In this document: piece after piece, positions 12,624-23,870 of the stretch
Layout of the letters: each line of letters starts with the position of its first letter
How positions within the stretch are numbered: the first letter of the stretch is position 1
NCBI GenBank assembly: GCA_030272155.1
Contig: CP126202.1
Coordinates: 1,550,001 to 1,614,000 of the forward strand
Reading direction: 5' to 3'
Length of the DNA stretch: 64,000 bases
Source: Tetradesmus obliquus
Lineage: Eukaryota; Chlorophyta; Chlorophyceae; Sphaeropleales; Scenedesmaceae
Position numbers and translations under genes: made by a program
The notes under the pieces: model-generated
Seen by the model: the letters and a program-made list of their open reading frames with translations, nothing else
Told to the model about the DNA's origin: nothing
Database searches by the model: none

Positions 12624-14327
12624 ATGCAGCTGCCCACAGATGCGTTGGTTTGCAAGGTCTCTGCTGCCAGCAATGTATGATTCCTGCATGCGTCTGTCAA
12701 CCTCTTTGCTATTCCTGAATCCCACACTCATCGCAACTGATTCTGCTTTCACTCTCTGTCTGCTGCATGCACGCAGGTCAACGCTGATGCAGCGCCCCTG
12801 GTGCTGGGCCTGGCTTGCAGGAACTCACACCTGGGCAGCGACCTGCAGGCAGTCTGCAGCCTGCTGCGTGTCAGCAAGGCAGTGCAGCAGGCAGTGCTAG
12901 ACGCATGCAGCGGCCCAGGCAGCAGCCAGCTGCAGGTTGCAATCGATGGAGATGCCAATACAGCGGTAGCACATGGTGTGGGCTCACCCCTGCAGTACCT
13001 GCGGCGCCTCAGCCATCAGGCGCAGTGGCTGGCACGGCACGGCGGGCTGGTGAAACAGCTCAGCATAAACAAATGCACGACCATACCTCACAGAGACCTG
13101 AGCCGTGATCTGGACGGTGCAGATGAAGCTGTAGTGTGCCTTGCTGTCAGGCCACCAGTGCAGCTGCAGGAGCTGCAGTTGGGTCAGACGTATGGATCCC
13201 TGCTCAACCCAGCAGCAGTGCTGCAGCAGCTTGATGCCAATCACCTCACGCAGCTGTCAGTCAGCATACCCGTTGGCAACTATGGCGCAGCGCTGATGCC
13301 TGCAGCCCTGCAGCAGCTGACTGCGCTGCGCTGCCTGCGGGTCTTTGCTGGGCATCATGCGCCCTGTCCGTTGCAGCAGCCGCAGATACTTCAAGCATAC
13401 CTGGAAGCATTGCCGCGGCTGACACGCTTGACAGAGCTAACCTGGCGCGGCAGCATTCCTGCTGATTTGTTGAAGCAGCTGCCAGCCAGAGTGCTGAAGG
13501 TGCGGCTTGCTATGCCAACAGGCAAGTTGGAAGTGCAGCATCTGGCAGACAAGCAGCAGCTGCAGCAGCTACACCTGGGCTTCACCGGTTGCGACACCAC
13601 GGCACTGGCATCGCTGAGTGCCCTGACGCGCCTGCAGCATCTCAGTCTGCACATGCCTGCCTGCAAAGCAGAAAGCTTGACACAGCATGGCAGCAGTTTG
13701 GCGGTGCTCTCGACGCTGAAACAGTTGCATATAGGGATTCACCATGCAGATGCTCTCAGCCCGGCAGCTGCCAGCGCCATCGCAGCAGCTACCAGCATCA
13801 CCAACCTGCAGCTGCGCTGCTTCCGAAGATTCCATGGTGACTTGACAGCAGCATTTGAACCATTGCTGGGGTTGCAGAGGCTGTGTGTCATGGATGTTAC
13901 GTTTGGGGCAGGCGGCTCCTTGGCTTCATTTGGGGCTGCACTGACCCGGGGCATCACCCACCTGGTGTGGTGTGGCAGGCAACTCGCGCCCCTGGCACGC
14001 ACACAGCTGATCACCTGCACGCAGCTTCAGCTGCTGATCATTGACAGTGACAGCGTAGGCAATGAGGATCTGGAGGTGATGGGGCATTACATGAAGGACC
14101 TGCAGCTGCTGGGGATCGTTGTTGGCGGCGTGATCAGTGTAGCTGGTCTGCGGTCTGCACTGTCTGGTGGCAGGTTTCCAGCGCTGCGGAAGCTGCTGGC
14201 AGCGGGCTGCCCGAGCAGCAGGGCGGAGGTGGCTGAATGCGTAGCAAGTGCAAAGCCTTTTGTTGATGTTGAGCATCTGGAGTCCTTTGCTTACAATTTC
14301 TTGAGGGACAGGTTTTACGTAATGTAG
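12624..14327 (+). CDS. F-box-like leucine-rich-repeat protein
   Basis: Exon 1 is 12624-12674 and exon 2 is 12777-14327, joined across a 102-bp GT-AG intron in phase 0; the product is 533 residues. The joined N-terminus (MQLPTDALVCKV ... LVLGLACRNSHLGSDL) looks like the degenerate F-box helix bundle common in green-algal LRR proteins, followed by VCSLLRVSKAVQQAVL. From about residue 110 there are irregular LRRs with the L-x-x-L-x-L pattern (LTQLSVSIP, LTALRCLRV, LQQLHLGF, LTRLQHLSLHM, LKQLHIGI, ITNLQLRCF). Proteins of this type act as substrate adaptors of SCF ubiquitin ligases or as LRR scaffolds; the substrate is unknown. It has no signal peptide or membrane segment, so it is likely cytosolic or nuclear. 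It is one of only two confident genes here ending in TAG; the frame stays open after it to a TGA near 14558. Confidence 0.8.
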
Positions 14328-15141
14328 GGCTGCGGCAGGGGCCAGCACGTTTGCCTCAAGCTGGCAGCAGCTTTACGGCATCGCCTAGCATGCTGCTCAG
14401 TGGGCCGAGCTGGGGTGTATTTGTGTCATTGTACCTTGGAGCCTCTCCTGCAGGGGCACGGTTTGCTGTCACAACCCTTCCTTGACCGTTTGAGCCGATT
14501 TGAGCCATTGCACAATTGGAGTGACGTGCAATGGCACTGCAATGATGACTGCACGTGAGGTATTCAGGGCGAGTGTGATGTGGCAGTTCACCGCGTGGGT
14601 TGCGGCGTAGCTACTGCTGTGCTCTGAGTACGCATCATGTTGCGTTGTGCTTGTATTGTGCGATCTGCAACTCTTCTACAAGTCACTCTTCCAGTACGCA
14701 GCTGCGTACCGCGTGCTACACTATCTCAGATAGTCAGTCACTATCTCAGACATAGTATGTCTGGTGGTCTGGTGAATGCTGTGCCACACAAGCGGGTAAG
14801 TGCCATGTCATTTCGTCCCCCCTGGTTCCAAAAAAAGTGTCATGTACGTCTGGCACTGCCAGTGGGTTGAACTTCGAGGTCTTAAAGTTTGGCGGTGCTG
14901 AATGCAATGCTTGTTGGTGTGTAACACGCTATTCCTCTCTCTGCTCTCTGCCCACCGAGCCTATACAGGCTATGATAAGTCATGTGCATCCCAGAGGACA
15001 ACAACTTGAAATGTCCGTGGCTGCTGAAACTATTGATGCTTGTTTACCGTCTAGTACGGTGGGTTACAAATGACAGTGCAACAACCACCTGTGCACGCCC
15101 GTGATGCTTGCTGACACACCAAAGCATCAAGTGCCTGTCTT
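14328..15141. other. Intergenic between convergent genes
   Basis: A convergent 3' region. It holds a local direct repeat, CACTATCTCAGA twice at about 14719-14750. The rest shows no coding support. The only clear signal is the TGTAA on the minus strand near 15066. Confidence 0.5.
15064..15068 (-). terminator. TGTAA polyadenylation signal of the 15142-16447 SDR
   Basis: TTACA on the plus strand (TGTAA on minus), about 75 nt after the stop codon. TGTAA is the known poly(A) signal in chlorophycean algae. Confidence 0.55.
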
Positions 15142-16447
15142 TCAATCTGATTGGCGCTGCGGTGGAGGTGCATTGCCTTCAAACTCGTCCACAAACCACA
15201 CGCCAGGCAGCCGGCGCTGCTGCAGCAGCCAGAACTGCTGCGCCACTGCATCTGACGTCAGCGCAGACTTGCCCTCTGGGTCATACGCAGTGCCTGCAAC
15301 CAAATTCTTCACCGTCAGTTCTGCCACGTAGATGCCATCCTCAGCTAGCCCCTTATGCAGGATGTGCACCAGCTTGCGCTGCGCTGCCTTCGCCACTGCC
15401 AGTGCTGTGGAGTCCCAGCCCACTGCCACTTGAGCGCTGCGGTCTGTCTCTAGGGAGATGCCTGCACCAGTGACAAGCACGCAGCCCTGGCTGGCCTTAA
15501 GGTCAGCGTGCGCTGCTTGCACTGCTGTCAGTAGCCCTGCGGCAGAGGGCAGGCAGCACAGCAGGTTAGTAAGTTCTGCAGGACACGCATACAGTGCCTG
15601 AGGCAGATGGGAAGTGCATGCTACTTGCGCGTTTCAAGACCCTGTACCTGTTATGCTATGACTGGGGCCAACAATAAAGCAGCAATGCATGATGGCTGTT
15701 TGCTGCTAATGCACGTGGCTGTTGCCGCCTGTCCTGCAGGAGCGAGTGCTGATCTGTTGCACCAGGGGCTGAACAGAAACTCAGCACACATTCTGCAAAC
15801 ACGATACAGTGCAATTGCTGGTGCTGTGTGGTCACACCAGCATTGCTTATGCTTAAGGTTGATGCATACTGCACGATGCAGGGCCACTGCTGCTGTGCGT
15901 CGCTGCTGTCCTGGGCCCTGCTGCCAGTGCAAGCATACATGCCAGCCCACCTGTGACTGATATATTGAAGCCAGATTGCAGCTGCTCTGATGTCACACTC
16001 AGCAGGGGTGCATACAGCGTCTGGTATGGGTTCCAGTGCAGCATGCTGATGAGGCCCAAGCTGTTCTGCACTGCTGCCACAGCAGCTTTCACTGCTGCTG
16101 CATCTGACAGGTCAGCAGCAAAGCCCTTGGCAGTGATGCCAGACTGGCACAGATCTGTTGTGTGCATGCAGCAGAAGCAGCAGCAGTAGCATGCGGTAGT
16201 CATAGTGTTGTGTACAGTTATGCACAGCGTGCATTGCTAGGGCAGCTCAGCATGAGTTTTGGGTGTCTTGCTGAACAGCAGCATAGCGTTGCTGCAGCTC
16301 CCGCCAACCTGCTGCTGCAGCGTCTAGTGGTTCTTGTGTCAGGCCCAGCAGAGCTATGTTGTATCCATGTGCTGCAAAGCGCCGGGCAACAGCAGCGCTG
16401 ATGCCGCTGCCATAGCCTGCGATGGCAGCTAGCTTGCTGCTACTCAT
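15142..16447 (-). CDS. Short-chain dehydrogenase/reductase, atypical active site
   Basis: Three exons, 16447-16309, 16154-15951 and 15536-15142, join in phase 1 at both junctions and give 245 residues, the usual SDR length. The N-terminal Rossmann motif is present as AGYGSGISAAVARRF. It is followed by the acidic/Asp region of strand 4 (GFAADLSD), a degenerate NAG region (SMLHWNPYQTLYAP), the strand-5 segment (GCVLVTGAGISLE) and the helix with the active-site Lys (STALAVAKAAQRKL). The catalytic Tyr of the YxxxK pair is replaced by Leu (LAVAK), and the Ser of strand 5 is not obvious. This agrees with the divergent SDR subgroup carrying TALAVAKAAQ-like helices, some of which may not be classical oxidoreductases. 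The substrate cannot be told. It shares a 463-bp promoter region with the LRR gene at 16911. It ends with TGA. Confidence 0.8.
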
Positions 16448-16910
16448 AGCAGCTGCAATGATCGCAGCAGAGGTGTCAAGTTGAACAAATTTTAGCAGCT
16501 GTAAGCGCAAAGAGTAAGACGGACAACTCTGAGGCCCATGCGTTGCAAGTTCATCCTGCCCTTCAGCAAAGAAGTGTTACTGTCATGACAGCTGTCTGCT
16601 GTTACATCAAGTGCCCTGCAATGAATAGCATTAGGCAATGCATATAACTGACGATTTTCAGCAAGATTTAATAACGCATTGCAATCGTTTCGCGCGCCGC
16701 AAGTGGCACATGCACTGCTCGTGCCTGCTGTTGCGTTCGCTTTTGACCGTTGGGACTTTTACTATTTAGCCTCGCCAGCATCTCATGCACTTGCGAGAAC
16801 AGAAAATAGTTGTTTTCGTCGACCGTTTCAGGGACAAGTGTTTGCTGTGAGAGGAAGTGCTACCTGCTGCTGTCTACGGACTGCCACAGCAGCAAGGGCG
16901 GCCCTCAAAC
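16448..16910. promoter_or_regulatory. Shared divergent promoter: SDR (-) and LRR (+)
   Basis: 463 bp separate the two start codons. The middle (about 16600-16680) is A/T-rich (ATATAACTGA, TTTAATAACGC), unlike the coding flanks. It must serve both genes; no specific operator was identified. Confidence 0.45.
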
Positions 16911-19272
16911 ATGCAGGAGGACCGGACGTCTCCAACCAAGAAATCACGTTTGTGTGGCACACCCGTAACACAACTTTCAGCACCTGCAGCACACGAGTGG
17001 ACCGGCAATGCAGCAATCATCAACAATGTGGTGAGTTGTCATCACACAACCCACCGCGGTGCACAGGAGGCAGAACCTACTTGCGTCCGTGGGAGTTTCA
17101 GAGCAAACTTGTTTTGAAAAGTGGTGTGAGACAGCAGCTGCATGTTGACACCACCATGTTGCGTGTGTAACAGCACCAGAGCAATGCTTGTCCACCTGGA
17201 CCTTTCTGTGTGCAGCGCTCACCACTGCAGTGTCCTCAAGCATGATGTCAATGCTGTTTTTTGTTGTTTTTGTTTTAAATGTAAAATGCATCTCCTCCTT
17301 CTATTAAGCTCACATGCATGCCTGCAGGTGCACCTCCTGTCTACAGGGCAGGATGTGCTGCGCTGCGAGCTGGTCAACAGCACCTGGCACAGCAGCGCCA
17401 CCAGCCAAGTGCTGCCACCAATGTGCCTCTCCTCACAAGCCCTGAACAAGACCAGCCCGCTCTGCCTACGGCACAATGGGCGCCGGCTAGCTGCCCTGCG
17501 TGTCGCATTCCTTACAGAGACAATCAGCACCAGGAGGGAGGTCAGCGCAGTCACGCGCGCAACAAACCAGCAGGCTCTGGCAGTTGTGGCAAACGCGGCA
17601 ACCAACCTGGTCACACTTACCATCGACGATGCCGGCTGCAGCTTGCAGGACAGCCCCTGGCGCAGCCTCACCTCCCTCACCCGCCTGGATCTCAACAACA
17701 GCGGTGCCTACAACCTTCCATCAAGCTTGGGCGCCCTCACTGGCCTGCAGCACCTGAGCATATACCAGTTCACACAGCTTGGCAGCCTTGTCGGTTATGA
17801 TGAGGACGAGGGTGATGAGACGCCCTGGGTGCAGCAGCTCACCAACCTGACCATGCTCTCTGTCACACGCACCAACAGGTTTAACAGCATTGGAGGGCCC
17901 CTGCCAGCCAGCTTGCAGGAACTAAACCTTGACGAGAATCCAGTATTTGAGTACCTGCCAGAGAACATTGGAGAGCTCACACGCCTGCAGAGCCTCACAC
18001 TCAGCGGGCCGATGATGAAGTGTCTGCCCCAGGGAATAGGCAGCCTGCCGCAGCTGAGCAGGCTGTTCTTCAACAAGTGTGACAGGCTGGGGGCGCTTCC
18101 AGACAACTTTGCGCAGTCAACGTCAATGCGCAGTCTTGGTGTCATCTGCAACAACCTCAACAGGTATGATTGGCTGCAGAAGCTTGTCTTCTTGCAGCAG
18201 CAACATTTGCAGCGCTTGCATGTTGTATGAGGTCAGACAGCAGGCTCTGCACGAACTGAGCTGGTGATGTGTGCTCTCGTCTGTAGGGCAGCAGTCATGC
18301 TGCATGGGCAACCACTACAGTACTGCATGCAGGCGCATATAAGCCGGCTTCTCGGTATACAACCTCTGCTGCCCGTGGTAGAGGATCATGTACTGCAAGC
18401 TGTTTTTAGGGACGACACATACAACCACACATTGGTTAAGGGTGACTCTGTGCTGCACCTCACGGCTGCCGCTGTGCTGCCGTTTGTGTTCTTTGTCCAG
18501 GGGCCAGATTGGGAGCATTTTAAATGACGACAAGACCTTCAGCAAGCCGCCAGGCTACCTGGGCGAAGGCGGCCTGCAGAAGATGCCAGCTGTCACCTCC
18601 CTGGCTATCTCACTGCCCCGCAGCAGCTGGATCCTGCAAGGCGCAGCTCCTACAGCCAGCCTGAGCTGCCTCACAAGCCTGCAGATCTTCCACTCTCCCA
18701 TCCTGCTGTCGTCCGGGGAGCTAGGGCTGGAGAGCTTCCTTGCAGGACTGCCTGCGCTGCGCAGCCTGCAGCTGTCTGGCATTGCAAAGGTGGAGAGTTT
18801 TGAAAGCCTAACTGCGCTGACTGGTCTCACATCGCTGACTATTGATGGGGCGGAGGGTATTGTGGCGCTGCCAAGCTTTGAGCGGCTGGGGCTGCTGCAG
18901 CGGCTGGTGCTGAAAGGCTGCAGCAGCGTCAAGGTGCTGTCTGGCATGCAGGGATTGACCTCGCTGACACACCTGCGGCTGCACGACATGATGAGCCTTG
19001 GGTCGCTGCCAGCAGAGTTGGGGGAGTTGAAGCAGCTGCGAGAGCTGATTGTGTACTTCTGTCCGTGCGTGCGTAAGTTTCCTGCAAGCCTGCAGCAGCT
19101 GCAGCTGCAGCTGCTGAGCATTGGCTCGCTGAATGAGCGCTGCGCGGTGGCAAGGAGGCTGGTGGCGAGTGCTAAGCAGCGTGATGCATTCCGCTACCCA
19201 ACAGACTTGGGGCTGACTGGGGCTGTGGCAGTGGTTGGTGGTGGCATAGGCATGGTACGTGGCGGCTTGTGA
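16911..19272 (+). CDS. Leucine-rich-repeat protein
   Basis: Three exons, 16911-17030, 17328-18163 and 18501-19272, with canonical GT-AG junctions (phases 0 and 2); 575 residues. The N-terminus carries a basic patch (TSPTKKSRL), then an F-box-like stretch across the first junction (NNVVHLLSTGQDVLRCEL). Regular plant-type LRRs begin at about residue 165: LTSLTRLDLNNS, LTGLQHLSIYQ, LPASLQELNLDEN, ELTRLQSLTLSGP, LPQLSRLFFNKC, then after exon 3 starts LTGLTSLTIDGA, LGLLQRLVLKGC, LTSLTHLRLHD and LKQLRELIVYFC. The repeats resemble those in TIR-NBS-LRR and PIRL proteins, but no NB-ARC, kinase or membrane segment is present, so it is a soluble LRR or F-box/LRR protein. It is on the same strand as the LRR gene at 12624 but is not a close copy. 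It ends in TGA with TGTAA 24 nt downstream. Confidence 0.8.
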
Positions 19273-19295
19273 GTGACATGTGTGTTTTGTGTCCT

Positions 19296-19300
19296 TGTAA
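19296..19300 (+). terminator. TGTAA polyadenylation signal of the LRR gene
   Basis: TGTAA 24 nt after the TGA of the 16911-19272 gene; the canonical algal poly(A) signal at a plausible distance. Confidence 0.6.
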
Positions 19301-19430
19301 CGAGGCTGAGACACAAGCACTTGTCACCACCATGTCCTTTTCATTGTGATGCAGTGCTGCTGCACGTCACATTCTTTGTACCAGCTAGCACTGTGTCTGT
19401 GACACTAGCAGGCCTACAGGGTGGTGTTGA

Positions 19431-21127
19431 GTGTGCCTGATCTTAGATAGTCCTGGTGATGGCGGTTCAACCGCCATCAGTGATGCGATTTGCATTGTGC
19501 TTGGTGCGTGTGGCACGGCTCTGGGCAGCAGAATGGTGAGACTGCTGCTGTATGCTGATGACCTGGTGCTGCTAGCAGAAACAGCCGGCAAACTACAGCA
19601 GCTGCTGGATGCCCTGCAATCATTTTGTAGCGAGTATGACATGCAGGTTAATGTGGGCAAGACAGAAGTAGTTGTGTTTGACAGGAAGCGCTACAGCGGT
19701 GCAGCAGTGTGGCAGTACCAGGGGCAGCAGGTTCCGGTGTCACAGCAGTTCAGGTACTTGGGCGTCCAGTTCCATTCCACTCAGGGTGTGTTTGTTTGCA
19801 CTGATGCTCTGGCTGCAGCTGGTAGTAGAGCGATGTGGGCTATGCTGGCCAGATGCAAGGAGCATGGCATTCGCAGTTTGTCAATGCAGGTGCAGCTGTT
19901 CAACTCTCTTTTGTCTCCAATTCTGTGCTACTGTTCCGAAGTGTGGGGTCCAGCCCTGCTGAGCCAGGCGGGCTCGGGTGCTGCTTTGGTCAGCAAGTTG
20001 CAGAACAATGTCATCAGCAGGGTGCAGTTCACGTTTCTGCGTACACTTGCAGGACGCGTCCGCAAGTCCACTGCTCGCTTGCTTCTGTCTAGAGAATTTG
20101 GGGCCCAGCCTTTGGTCAGTTTGTGGCTTCGTGCGGCAGTGAGCATGTGGAATAGGGTTGTGGATATGGATGCGTCCTCCCTTTTGGTCTGTGCTATGCG
20201 TGACAACTTACGGCTGTCCACTGCTTCCAGCAGCGGCGCAGTGTGGTGCACACAGTTGCGACGTGTACTTGAATATGTGCATGCCCACTCACAGCAGCTG
20301 GGAGATGCCGTGCAACGGCTGCAACACTTCCAGTCTCTGGATCTGAAAAACATAACGCGTGCTTTTGATGGCGTCTTGTATCAGCAGTGGCAGGGGTGCC
20401 CTGTCAACCCGCGTGATGCTGCTAGTGGTCATGGTGTCTACAGTACTTATGAGCGGTGGTTTGCGGCATGCTCTTCTGCTGACATGCTGTCTGTGAGCCC
20501 AGCTTTATGGTGCCCAGATTATGTCTCTCAAACTGCTGGGATCAACAGAGAGCATCTGGGGTCCTTGACCCGTTTCCGTTTGGGTGCTCATGATTAACGT
20601 GTCTGCAGTGGCAGGTGGCAGCGACCACCTGTGCCGCGAAGTGACAGGGTGTGCCTACGCCCTGGCTGCCAGTCTGAGGTTGTTGAGGATGAGTTTCATA
20701 TCGTCTTTGAGTGCCCTTTCTATGCACCAGTCCGCGAGCGATTTGCTATGTTGTTCGAACCCTTCCGGGACTCGTCACAAACATGGGCTACTAATAGACT
20801 ATTAGTAGCCTACTATTGCTGGTTGCCACCCAGCAGGCGATGACATGATCACTTTTATGAAGCACGCACCTGCTTTGGTGGCTGCTTTTGTGCACTGCTG
20901 CTATCTGATGCGGTGTCACCCGGACACTGATCCTGAGGTCCTTCTGTCCTCTCAGGCTATTGCTCAAGCTATTGATGATGCTGATGAGTTTTTTTTTCTG
21001 CGTTTTCGTCTGACGGTTTGGACGATGATGAGTTGTTCTTCGATGTTTCCTCCCCCTATGAGCCTCTCGTTGGCTCCTGACTGGGGTTCCCACTCCTCGT
21101 TGAGTGGAGCATGTAATGTAATGTAAT
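19431..21127 (+). mobile_element. 5'-truncated LINE (non-LTR retrotransposon)
   Basis: The element opens inside the reverse transcriptase. The palm motif LLYADDLVLLAET lies at about 19540-19580 and is followed by the thumb region (FRYLGVQFHSTQGVF) and the long C-terminal part to about 20595. Downstream in the same frame, after a TAA at 20595-20597, comes the zinc-knuckle tail with Cys/His spacing CLRPGC...HIVFEC at about 20650-20715, ending TGA at 20843. A further homologous-looking stretch (MKHAPALVAAFVHCCYLMR) continues in another frame. The 3' end is a short ATGTA tandem tail (CATGTAATGTAATGTAATG, about 21112-21127), as several algal LINE clades have. No endonuclease domain and no upstream RT blocks are present, so this is a dead-on-arrival insertion with at least one stop and one frameshift. 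It lies between the LRR gene and the SDR gene and interrupts neither. Confidence 0.8.
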
Positions 21128-21550
21128 GCTTGAGAGGGAGTGTCCTGCTGCGCTGGCTGCACCGTTGCTGTTGCTATAGCTGCTTTCGTAACTAAAATGG
21201 CAGCATGCTAGATATTTTGGCCATTTTCACAACGTATAATGGTTGCTCTGTTGTGCAGTGCGGCTTCAAGCGTATGGGTGGTTTCACAGAGCAACGGCTG
21301 TTGGTCCCCTGCTCTCACACTTGTGCTGTGACTGTGTGAAGCGCCTGAGCAGCGTTGCTGCGAGCACTAGCATTGCGTAAATCATCAAGTAGTCAACATA
21401 CCGATTGAGGTGCCGTTGAGACTGCAAAGTCATGCCACCCTGTTACACCACTCTCTACTTGTTGACCGTACGGCAATCACCTGGCTTCACACCATTCTGT
21501 GGCATTGGCTGGCACCATGTCACAGCAAAATCCTTCAGCAGCTGCCGGCC
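21128..21550. other. 3' flank of the SDR gene
   Basis: A non-coding stretch between the LINE tail and the SDR stop codon. It holds the minus-strand TGTAA of the SDR gene and nothing else recognised. Confidence 0.45.
21443..21447 (-). terminator. TGTAA polyadenylation signal of the 21551-23870 SDR
   Basis: TTACA on plus (TGTAA on minus), about 105 nt after the TGA of the SDR gene. Confidence 0.5.
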
Positions 21551-22109
21551 TCAGTCGCTTGATGTCATCACCCTGCATGATGACCCGCCATCCACCAGCA
21601 CATCAGTGCCAGTCACGTACTGCCCATGCATGCACAGCCACACCACACAGCTGGCGATCTCCTCTGGCTGCCCAACACGCCTTAGTGGCACCTTCAGCTT
21701 CCCCTCCTCCTTGGAGCTTTCATCTGCTGCCGCTGCTGCTGTTGAAGCTGATGATAGCGCTGCAGAAGCTTCAGCCGATGCTGGGGCTTCTGCCAGGCTA
21801 AGAGAGCTCATATCAGGCCTGCTGCTGTTGCAGCCGCTGCTAGTGACTAAGGGCTCTGTTGCAGCGCCACCTGCTGGTGCTGGTGCTGCTGCTGCACTCC
21901 TCGTGCCTGCAGGGCTGTTTAGAGTTGCGCCTTCGTCTGTGAGCTGCTTCACCGTGTCGCCACCGCCTGAGGCCAGGAAGTCCAGCAGGAGAGGGGTGGC
22001 GACAGCACCTGCAGCAGAGCAGCGAGTGGGGTGCCCCAACCTGGATATTGGCTCTTGCTTACAGGCAGCTTAGGTGCTTTGACAATGCATTTGCTTGCAG
22101 GAAACACTG

Positions 22110-22205
<96 letters not shown>

Positions 22206-23870
22206 AGGAAACACTGCGCTGCTGCTGCAAATCTTGCCAGCCCGGCACATGTGTATCATGCAGACCGTCTGTCTTTCGGACAGCAACAACCTCTTCAGCA
22301 GCCCTAAACAGCAGCAGGGACCGCTGCAGCATCACAACGCCTGCATGTGCCTGCCAGCAGCTGCCGGTCTGTTGCCCTATATAAGATTCCTTGGGCTCCC
22401 TTGCCTATTGATCAAGCATGGCACCTCAGTTGGATGTGCTTTGATGCAACCTTGCCCCCCCCCCACCCACCAGGTGACACACTGTTCACACGGAGCCCCC
22501 TGGGGCCATACTCCACAGCAGCAGCCTTCACAAGCCCCCTCACACCAAACTTGCTGGCACAGTAGCCAGCCATACCGGCATGTGCCTGGTGCCCGCAGAT
22601 GCTGCTGGTGAGCACGATGGCTGGGCTGGGTGAGGTGGCCAGCATGAGGGGGATCTGGGCTTGCATGGCAATGAAGTGGCCGCGGAGGTTGACTGACAGC
22701 ACACGGTCGAACTCCTGCAGAAAGAAGAAGAAGAAGCGCAGAGAGCAGCAGCAGCAGCAGGGACACAGGCAGGGGCAGCAGCAGTGGCAGCAGCACAACC
22801 GCTGATGCGACCAAGCTACAGCTGTGTGGGCTGGCCTAGATGCATTTCCATCTGATGTGCAGCTTGCTGGGCTCCTTCAAACAGCCCAGACCAGGTGCAA
22901 GTTGTTACAAGCGCTGCCATTACTGACGCTGTGTTGCAGCAGGCATCTCATCATGGGTTGCATGCTGCAACCGCACCAGCACGCGCCACTGCTGCTGCAC
23001 TGCCTGCATCCTCATGGCATCTCACTTCCAGGGGCATGGCGTGCACAGGTGCAGCAGTGCCGCTGATGCCTGCATTATTGAAGGCATAGTCAAGTCGGCC
23101 AAACTTGTCCTTGGTGGCAGCCACCATGGCCGCCACCTGGTCAGGCTGCGTGATGTCGCAGCACACTGCCAGGCACTCCACATCTGTGAAATAACAAGTG
23201 GTGCACCAGAGGGTTTGTAGCGGTAGCAGCAATGTCAGGAGGCAGTAGTGGGGACAGAAGGGGCAGCAGCACAGCAATGTGTGCACGGCTGCACTGGTGG
23301 CTGCTAAGCACAGGGGCAGCTGCTGGCATGCTTTACTCTTCATTACGCTCACCGCATCTTTCAGCCTGCCAGAATTCATGCATAACATCAGAAGATCACA
23401 CTCACTGCACGTACAGCAGCAGCAGTCGCATCCTTGATGAAGTTCTGCATGTGCTGATGCTGCTACTGTTCCACTTTGAGGCACTGATGCAGCACTGCTT
23501 GCGCACCCTTAATCAGTGAGCATGTCTCCTCAGCAGCAACCTTGTTGATGTCTGCTGCGACTATGTTGCATCCAGCGTCGGCAAACTGGATTGCAGCTGC
23601 CCTGCCGATGCCACTTCCAGCCCCTGCAGAGCAGCATGATGCAGGTCACTTCTAACATTGGATGCAGCACATGCAAGAACAAGGCAAGCTGACGACCCAG
23701 GCGCTTTCGTCACCCTCTAAATCTCTACAATAACAGTACTATGCGACCGTGGGCGTTGTATGCAGTGATGGAAGCTAGGTGCTGCGGGCAGAAAGACACT
23801 TCTTGCCTGTGATCAGGGCAACCGCAGCAGTAGAGCTGAAGCCATGTGTGACACCATGCACGGAAGACAT
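21551..23870 (-). CDS. Classical SDR with low-complexity insert
   Basis: Five exons, 23870-23807, 23623-23507, 23183-23026, 22714-22471 and 22008-21551, keep frame at every junction; 346 residues. All classical SDR signatures are present: AVALITGAGSGIGRAAAI (TGxxxGIG), an Asp ending strand 2 (IVAADI), CCDIT, FNNAGISG (NNAG), LTSSICG with the catalytic Ser, YCASK (catalytic Tyr and Lys) and RVNSVSPG. The C-terminus has the usual RRVGQPEEIASCVVWL and YVTGTDVLVDGG. This is an NAD(P)-dependent oxidoreductase of the bacterial FabG-like/3-hydroxyacyl class; substrate unknown. Two oddities stand out. Intron 1 uses a GC donor (ACAG|GCAAGA). About 75-80 Ala/Ser-rich residues are inserted between the SPG loop and RRVGQ, next to the substrate-binding lid. 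Intron 4 carries a long CTG repeat. The start (MSSVHGV) is the first ATG in the frame of exon 1. Confidence 0.85.
22111..22205. repeat. (GCT)31 trinucleotide repeat with flanking direct repeats
   Basis: A perfect GCT/CTG tract of 95 nt inside intron 4 of the SDR gene. It is bracketed by a direct repeat of about 25 bp (TGCAGGAAACACTGCGCTGC... at 22096 and 22203). The repeat is far longer than the other triplet runs in the window (usually 6-12 units). Confidence 0.95.

Noticed and set aside
22048-22611. Open frames with poly-Leu, poly-Ala or poly-Cys at the CTG tract
   Set aside because: The tract has no stop in any frame, so all six frames look open; splice signals and the SDR reading frame place it in an intron.
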